Part shown: positions 59,580 to 64,000 of the stretch, piece by piece
How positions within the stretch are numbered: the stretch's first letter is position 1
How the letters are laid out: each line of letters begins with the position of its first letter
Assembly: GCF_005503535.1 (NCBI RefSeq)
Contig: NZ_SCNN01000001.1
Span: 1-64,000, forward strand
Length of the DNA: 64,000 nucleotides
Reading direction: 5' to 3'
DNA from: Mesorhizobium comanense
GTDB lineage: Bacteria; Pseudomonadota; Alphaproteobacteria; Rhizobiales; Rhizobiaceae
The notes under the pieces: generated by a model
Databases searched by the model: none
What the model was told of the DNA's origin: nothing
What the model saw: the letters and a program-made list of their open reading frames with translations, nothing else
Program-made: the position numbers and the translations under genes

Positions 59580-60497
59580 ATGCCGCTTGCGATGAACCGC
59601 GAGGTCTTCATTACCTGTGCCGTCACCGGATCCGGCGGCACCCAGGACCGCAGCCCGCATGTGCCGCGCTCGCCCAAGCAGATCGCCGATTCGGCCATCG
59701 ACGCAGCCAAGGCCGGTGCCGCGATCGTCCACTGCCATGTGCGCGACCCCGAGACCGGCAAGCCACGCCGCGACGTCCATCTCTACCGCGAGGTGACCGA
59801 GCGCATCCGCGCGGCGGAAGTCGACGTGATCCTGAACCTCACCGCCGGCATGGGCGGCGACATGGTGTTCGGCTCGCCCGAGGCGCCGCTGCCGCTCAAC
59901 GAGAAAGGCACCGACATGGGCGGCGCCAGCAACCGCATGGAGCATGTGCGCCAGTGCCTGCCGGAAATCTGCACGCTCGATTGCGGTACGATGAACTTCG
60001 CCGAGGCCGACTATGTCATGACCAACACGCCCGGCATGCTGCGAGCCATGGGCGGCATGATGACGGCGCTGGGCGTCAAGCCCGAGATCGAGGCCTTCGA
60101 CACCGGCCATCTCTGGTTCGCCAAGCAGCTTGTCGAGGAAAAGGTCCTGAACGCCGACGCGCTGGTGCAGCTTTGCATGGGCGTGCCGTGGGGCGCGCCG
60201 GACGACCTCAACACTTTCATGGCGATGGTCAACAACGTGCCGTCGACCTGGAACTGGTCGGCCTTCTCGATCGGCCGCAACCAGATGGCCTACGCCGCGG
60301 CGGCGGTGCTGGCCGGCGGCAATGTCCGCGTCGGACTGGAAGACAATCTGTGGCTCGACAAGGGCGTTCTGGCCACCAACGCGCAGCTCGTCGAACGCGC
60401 CGCCAGCATCGTCACCAATCTCGGCGCCAGGGTCATCGGGCCGGAGGAAGTGCGCAAGAAGCTGAACCTGACCAAGCGGGCGCCGATCGCAGCGTGA
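59580..60497 (+). CDS. BKACE (DUF849) enzyme, probable 3-dehydrocarnitine cleavage
   Basis: A 305-residue beta-keto-acid cleavage enzyme, a TIM barrel with Zn ligands in VHCHVRDP (His 51 and His 53). BKACEs split a beta-keto acid with acetyl-CoA into acetoacetate and a new CoA ester. Next to an L-carnitine dehydrogenase, the natural substrate is 3-dehydrocarnitine, giving betainyl-CoA. ATG 59580 has GGGAGGAG upstream. It opens a five-gene plus-strand operon. Confidence 0.9.
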   Translation: MPLAMNREVFITCAVTGSGGTQDRSPHVPRSPKQIADSAIDAAKAGAAIVHCHVRDPETGKPRRDVHLYREVTERIRAAEVDVILNLTAGMGGDMVFGSPEAPLPLNEKGTDMGGASNRMEHVRQCLPEICTLDCGTMNFAEADYVMTNTPGMLRAMGGMMTALGVKPEIEAFDTGHLWFAKQLVEEKVLNADALVQLCMGVPWGAPDDLNTFMAMVNNVPSTWNWSAFSIGRNQMAYAAAAVLAGGNVRVGLEDNLWLDKGVLATNAQLVERAASIVTNLGARVIGPEEVRKKLNLTKRAPIAA

Positions 60498-60513
60498 TCT
60501 TGGGGAGTCTGAG

Positions 60514-61143
60514 ATGACCACCGTCAAATTCACCGCGATGAAGGATGGCGACAAGGAAGACTACGAATTCCTGACCGCCCATGAGATCGACTATGCCGCC
60601 AGGACCGGCGATCGTCTGCTGGATGCGCTTGTCCAGCTCGACGAGGGCCTGTCGGGTTACAAGATCACCCGGCTCGGACATTCCCTGCAGGCGGCGACGC
60701 GCGCCTGGCGCGACGGTGCCGATACGGACTGGATCGCCTGCGCCCTGCTGCACGACATTGGCGACATCTACGCGCCTTACAATCATGACGAATACGCCGC
60801 CTCGATCCTGAAGCCCTTCGTGCGCGAGCAGTGCACCTGGGTGGTGGAGAAGCACGGCGATTTCCAGCGCCTCTATTACGCGCATCACCTTGGCGGCAAT
60901 CGCCATGCCCGCGAACGCTTTGCCGGCCATGCCTATTTCGACGACTGCGACCAGTTCTGCGAGCGCTGGGACCAGTCGAGCTTCGATCCAGGCTACGAGA
61001 CGCTGCCGATCGAGTTCTTTCGGCCGTTCGTCCTCGAAGTCTTCGCTCGCAAGGCCTACGACCCGGCCGTGATCCGCGCCGGCGAGCGCGTGCCCCTCAT
61101 CGATCCCCAGACAGCCAGCAAGAGAACCGGAGCTTCCGCATGA
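60514..61143 (+). CDS. HD-domain protein in the carnitine operon, possible di-iron oxygenase
   Basis: A 209-residue HD-fold protein with metal-ligand candidates in order: His 56 (RLGHSLQAA), His 80/Asp 81 (LLHDIGD), His 91 (NHDEYAA), His 114 (EKHGDFQ) and a later Asp cluster (YFDDCDQF). The H...HD...H...H set suits a two-metal HD site, as in PhnZ and TmpB oxygenases; PhnZ's GE motif near the first His is replaced by GYKIT. The stop overlaps the carnitine dehydrogenase start by 4 bases, so a role with a trimethylammonium substrate is likely but undefined. A phosphohydrolase is the alternative. Confidence 0.8.
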   Translation: MTTVKFTAMKDGDKEDYEFLTAHEIDYAARTGDRLLDALVQLDEGLSGYKITRLGHSLQAATRAWRDGADTDWIACALLHDIGDIYAPYNHDEYAASILKPFVREQCTWVVEKHGDFQRLYYAHHLGGNRHARERFAGHAYFDDCDQFCERWDQSSFDPGYETLPIEFFRPFVLEVFARKAYDPAVIRAGERVPLIDPQTASKRTGASA

Positions 61144-62243
61144 GCATCATCAACAAGGCAGCCGCCATCGGCGGCGGTGTCATCGGCGCCGGCTGGGTTG
61201 CACGCCTGCTGCTCAACGGCATCGATGTGTCGATCTTCGATCCGGATCCCGAGGCCTCGCGCAAGGTTTCGGAAGTGATGAAGGGCGCGCGCCGCGCCTA
61301 CAAGCAGATGGTGCCGGGCGGCCTGCCCAAGGAAGGCAAGCTGACCTTCGCCAAGACCATCGCCGAGGCGGTGGCCGATGCCGACTTCATCCAGGAAAGC
61401 GTGCCGGAAAGGCTTGACCTCAAGCACAAGGTGCTGGCCGAGATCGACACCCATGCCCCGGCCAACGCCATCGTCGGCTCCTCCACCTCCGGCATCAAGC
61501 CGACCGACATGCAGGTGGCGATGAAGAAGCATCCGGAGCGGCTGGTCGTCGGCCATCCGTTCAATCCGGTCTATCTGCTGCCGCTGGTCGAGATCGTCGC
61601 CGGCGACCAGACTTTCCCCGAAGCGGTGGAAGTCGCCAAGGAGATCTATGCTTCGATCGGCATGAAGCCTGTCGTCATCCGCAAGGAGATCGAGGCCTTC
61701 GTCGGCGACCGCCTGCTGGAAGCGGCGTGGCGCGAGGCGCTGTGGCTGATCAAGGACGGCATCTGCACGGTCGAGGAGCTCGACGACATCATGCGCTATG
61801 GCTTCGGCCTGCGCTGGGCGCAGATGGGCATGTTCCAGGTCTACCGTGTCGCCGGCGGCGAGGCGGGAATGCGCCACTTCATGGCCCAGTTCGGCCCTTG
61901 CCTGAAATGGCCGTGGACCAAGCTGATGGACGTGCCGGAATTCAACGACGAACTGGTCGACCTGATCGCCACCCAGTCGGACGACCAGGCGCACGGCCTG
62001 TCGATCCGCGAGCTGGAAAAGATCCGCGACGACAATCTGGTCGCGATCATGGACGCGCTGTCGAAGCAGAACAAGGGCAAGGGCTGGGGCGCCGGCGCGC
62101 TGCACAAGGACTACACCAAGCAGCTCGCCAAGCTGGCGGCGAAGAAGCCCGTGGCTTCCAAGGCGGCCGAGAAGGCCAAGGCATCGAAGCCGGTGAAGAA
62201 GGCCGACAAGGCTGAAAAGCCGAAGAAAAAGAAGAAAGGCTGA
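61140..62243 (+). CDS. lcdH: L-carnitine dehydrogenase
   Basis: A 367-residue 3-hydroxyacyl-CoA-dehydrogenase-like enzyme oxidising L-carnitine to 3-dehydrocarnitine. NAD motif GGGVIGAGW (12-20), then SSTSGIKPTD and VGHPFNPVYLLPLVEIV, with the catalytic His in the last. YGFGLRWAQMGMFQVYRVAGG is typical of carnitine dehydrogenases. From about residue 325 the chain becomes a Lys/Ala/Pro-rich tail with no fold. Many relatives carry a fused thioesterase domain there instead. The frame is continuous, with no sign of frameshift. Confidence 0.93.
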   Translation: MSIINKAAAIGGGVIGAGWVARLLLNGIDVSIFDPDPEASRKVSEVMKGARRAYKQMVPGGLPKEGKLTFAKTIAEAVADADFIQESVPERLDLKHKVLAEIDTHAPANAIVGSSTSGIKPTDMQVAMKKHPERLVVGHPFNPVYLLPLVEIVAGDQTFPEAVEVAKEIYASIGMKPVVIRKEIEAFVGDRLLEAAWREALWLIKDGICTVEELDDIMRYGFGLRWAQMGMFQVYRVAGGEAGMRHFMAQFGPCLKWPWTKLMDVPEFNDELVDLIATQSDDQAHGLSIRELEKIRDDNLVAIMDALSKQNKGKGWGAGALHKDYTKQLAKLAAKKPVASKAAEKAKASKPVKKADKAEKPKKKKKG

Positions 62244-62247
62244 GACC

Positions 62248-63411
62248 ATGGATTTCGGTCTTTCTGAGGAACAAAAACTCATCGTCGAGACGACGCGCGC
62301 CTTCGTCGAGAACGAGCTCTATCCGCATGAACGCGAGGTCGAGCGCACCGGCGTGCTGCGCCGCGACCTGATCGAGGAGCTCAAGGCCAAGGCGATCGAG
62401 GCAGGGCTTTATGCCGCCAACATGCCGGCGGATGTCGGCGGCGCCGGCCTCGATACGGTGACCTGGCTGCTCTACGAAAAGGAACTCGGCCGCGCCAACT
62501 ACGCACTGCACTGGACCTGCGTGGCGCGCCCCTCCAACATTCTTTTGGCCGGCACGCCGGAGCAGCGCGAGAAATATCTGTTCCCTTGCATCCGCGGCGA
62601 GAAGTGGGATTGCCTGGCCATGACAGAGCCGGGCGCCGGCTCCGACCTGCGCGGCATGAAGGCATCGGCGGTGCAGGACGGCGACGACTGGGTTCTGAAC
62701 GGCACCAAGCATTTCATCAGCCATGCCGATCTCGCCGATTTCGCCATCGTCTTCATGGCCTCGGGCGAGGAAGAGACGCCGCGTGGAAAGCGCAAGAAGA
62801 TCACCGCCTTCTTCATCGACAAGGGCACCAAGGGTTTTTCGGTGCGCGAGGGTTATCGCAACGTCTCGCATCGGGGCTACACCAACGCCATCCTGGAATT
62901 CGACGACTGCCGGCTGCCGGCGAGCCAGGTGCTTGGCGAGGTGCACAAGGGTTTCGACGTCGCCAATTCCTGGCTCGGCGCCACGCGCCTGCAGGTCGGC
63001 GCAACCTGTCTCGGCCGTGCCGAGCGGGCGCTCGGCCATGCCATCGAATATGCCGCGCAGCGCCAGCAGTTCGGCCAGCAGATCGGCAAGTTCCAGGGCG
63101 TGTCGTTCAAGCTCGCCGACATGGCGACGGAACTCAAGGCCGCCGACCTGATGGTCTTCGAAGCCGGCTGGAAGTACGATCAGGGGACCGTCACCGACCA
63201 GGACATGGCGATGGCAAAGCTCAAGGCCACCGAAATGCTGGCTTATGTTGCCGACGAGGCCATCCAGATTCATGGCGGCATGGGGTTGATGGACGACCTG
63301 CCGCTGGAGCGCATCTGGCGCGACGCCCGTGTCGAGCGCATCTGGGAAGGCACGTCGGAGATTCAACGACATATTATTTCGCGGGCGCTGCTGCGTCCGT
63401 TCGGCGCATAG
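62248..63411 (+). CDS. Acyl-CoA dehydrogenase
   Basis: A 387-residue flavin dehydrogenase. FAD/substrate segments are AMTEPGAGSDLRGMKA and QIHGGMGLMDDLP, and the catalytic Glu lies in RIWEGTSEIQRH near the C-terminus. It is 4 bases downstream of the carnitine dehydrogenase gene. With the CoA ligase that follows, it could convert gamma-butyrobetainyl-CoA to crotonobetainyl-CoA and so link gamma-butyrobetaine to carnitine; this is inferred from context. Confidence 0.92.
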   Translation: MDFGLSEEQKLIVETTRAFVENELYPHEREVERTGVLRRDLIEELKAKAIEAGLYAANMPADVGGAGLDTVTWLLYEKELGRANYALHWTCVARPSNILLAGTPEQREKYLFPCIRGEKWDCLAMTEPGAGSDLRGMKASAVQDGDDWVLNGTKHFISHADLADFAIVFMASGEEETPRGKRKKITAFFIDKGTKGFSVREGYRNVSHRGYTNAILEFDDCRLPASQVLGEVHKGFDVANSWLGATRLQVGATCLGRAERALGHAIEYAAQRQQFGQQIGKFQGVSFKLADMATELKAADLMVFEAGWKYDQGTVTDQDMAMAKLKATEMLAYVADEAIQIHGGMGLMDDLPLERIWRDARVERIWEGTSEIQRHIISRALLRPFGA

Positions 63412-63448
63412 AGCATGATCCGGGAACAGCTCATGCCTCAACGAGAAA

Positions 63449-64000
63449 ATGATCATGCATAAACTGGAACGTCTCCTGCGTCCGAAATCGATCGCCGTGT
63501 TCGGCGGCGTGCAGGCCGCGGCCGTCGTCGCGCAATCGATCAAGATGGGGTTTGCCGGCGAGATCTGGCCGGTGCACCCGACCAAGGACGAGGTCGCCGG
63601 CCGCAAGGCATACCGGTCCGTGGCCGACCTGCCCGGCGCGCCGGATGCCGCCTTTGTCGGCGTCAACCGGCACCTGACCATCGAGGTGATCAAGGCGCTG
63701 GCCGAGCGTGGCGCCGGAGGCGCCGTCTGTTTCGCAGCCGGCTTCCTCGAAACCGAAGCTTATGATGAGGACGGCGAACGGCTGCAGGCGGAGCTGGTCG
63801 CCGCCGCCGGCCAGATGCCGATCATCGGGCCGAACTGCTACGGCCTGATCAACTATGCCGATGGCGCGTTGTTGTGGCCCGACCAGCATGGCGGCATCCG
63901 GCTGGAAGAGGGCGGCAAGGGCGTCGCCATCATCACCCAGTCGTCCAACATCGCCATCAACATGACGATGCAGAAGCGCGGCCTGCCGATCGCCTTCCTG
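63449..64000 (+). CDS. ADP-forming acyl-CoA ligase family protein, N-terminal part cut by window end
   Basis: 184 codons are visible with no stop. The protein opens MIMHKLERLLRPKSIAVFGG, a CoA-binding Rossmann domain as in ADP-forming acetate-CoA ligases and succinyl-CoA-synthetase alpha chains, with IWPVHPTKDEVAGRKAY and GPNCYGLIN. An in-frame ATG at 63455 is also possible. It follows the acyl-CoA dehydrogenase by 37 bases and probably activates the carboxylate (gamma-butyrobetaine or carnitine type) used by this operon. The rest lies beyond 64000. Confidence 0.88.
   Translation, partial: MIMHKLERLLRPKSIAVFGGVQAAAVVAQSIKMGFAGEIWPVHPTKDEVAGRKAYRSVADLPGAPDAAFVGVNRHLTIEVIKALAERGAGGAVCFAAGFLETEAYDEDGERLQAELVAAAGQMPIIGPNCYGLINYADGALLWPDQHGGIRLEEGGKGVAIITQSSNIAINMTMQKRGLPIAFL

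Noticed and set aside
62140..62243. Lys-rich end of carnitine dehydrogenase as a frameshifted thioesterase domain.
   Set aside because: No other frame over this stretch gives hotdog-fold sequence, and the next gene begins 5 bases later, leaving no room for the missing domain.
1..64000. CRISPR arrays, tRNA or rRNA genes, and classical riboswitches.
   Set aside because: No regularly spaced repeat array, no tRNA-like cloverleaf with conserved TTCGA arm, and no recognised aptamer core were seen. A covariance-model scan would be decisive and could not be run.

Overview
The window reads as chromosomal DNA of a Rhizobiales alphaproteobacterium, most like Mesorhizobium or a close relative. The reasons are high GC, an inositol operon whose kinase (IolC) is fused to an aldolase-like DUF2090 domain, an RpiR-type IolR, the hslU-UPF0314-GNAT-hslV order, a his operon with DUF2628, and GC-rich palindromic intergenic repeats. 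This placement comes from gene content and recalled families, not from a search.

Layout. 1-4700: the 5' end of an IS5-like transposase cut by the window edge, a solute-binding-protein gene that looks truncated by that insertion, an RpiR regulator, and a divergent polar amino-acid/opine-type ABC transporter. 4738-7263 (minus): phnN, phnM and a DUF1045 2H-phosphoesterase gene, a fragment of phosphonate metabolism without the C-P lyase core. 7416-14622 (minus): iolB, a small membrane protein, iolE, iolD, iolC and iolR, with a divergent Gfo/Idh/MocA dehydrogenase. 15921-20210: a MocR-type regulator with a divergent MFS permease, and a WYL regulator with a divergent LysE exporter; each pair has a palindrome between its genes. 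20259-21544 (minus): aroG behind what looks like a complete transcription attenuator whose leader peptide carries Tyr-Trp-Tyr-Phe. 21570-22532: a small conserved-looking gene and a VapBC-like pair. 22617-28880 (minus): LacI regulator, sugar/inositol ABC transporter, iolG and an SDR. 29060-31728 (plus): a three-component oxygenase (membrane di-iron hydroxylase, Rieske ferredoxin, ferredoxin reductase) resembling MocDEF of rhizopine catabolism. 31845-35978 (minus): DUF1402, hslU, UPF0314, GNAT, hslV. 36216-42117 (plus): hisB, DUF2628, hisH, VOC, hisA, arginase-like, hisF, hisE, coaA. 42216-49588: membrane protein, DegP-like protease, MBL hydrolase, PPi-dependent phosphofructokinase, L,D-transpeptidase, LysE exporter. 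49626-58484: autotransporter, TTC38-like protein, xylB, NTF2-like gene, xylA, GNAT, small gene. 58523-64000: a carnitine/gamma-butyrobetaine-type locus (GlxA/CdhR-like regulator, BKACE, HD-domain protein, L-carnitine dehydrogenase, acyl-CoA dehydrogenase, ADP-forming acyl-CoA ligase cut by the window end).

How the parts fit. The inositol genes on both sides share GRAA-N6-TTCC promoter elements, so iolCDEB and the transporter-iolG operon are probably one regulon. The adjacent MocDEF-like set could feed methylated inosamines into it. The strongest candidates for under-described biology are the aroG attenuator, the HD protein embedded in the carnitine locus, and the arginase-like gene with an altered metal site inside the his operon. 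No tRNA, rRNA or CRISPR array was seen.
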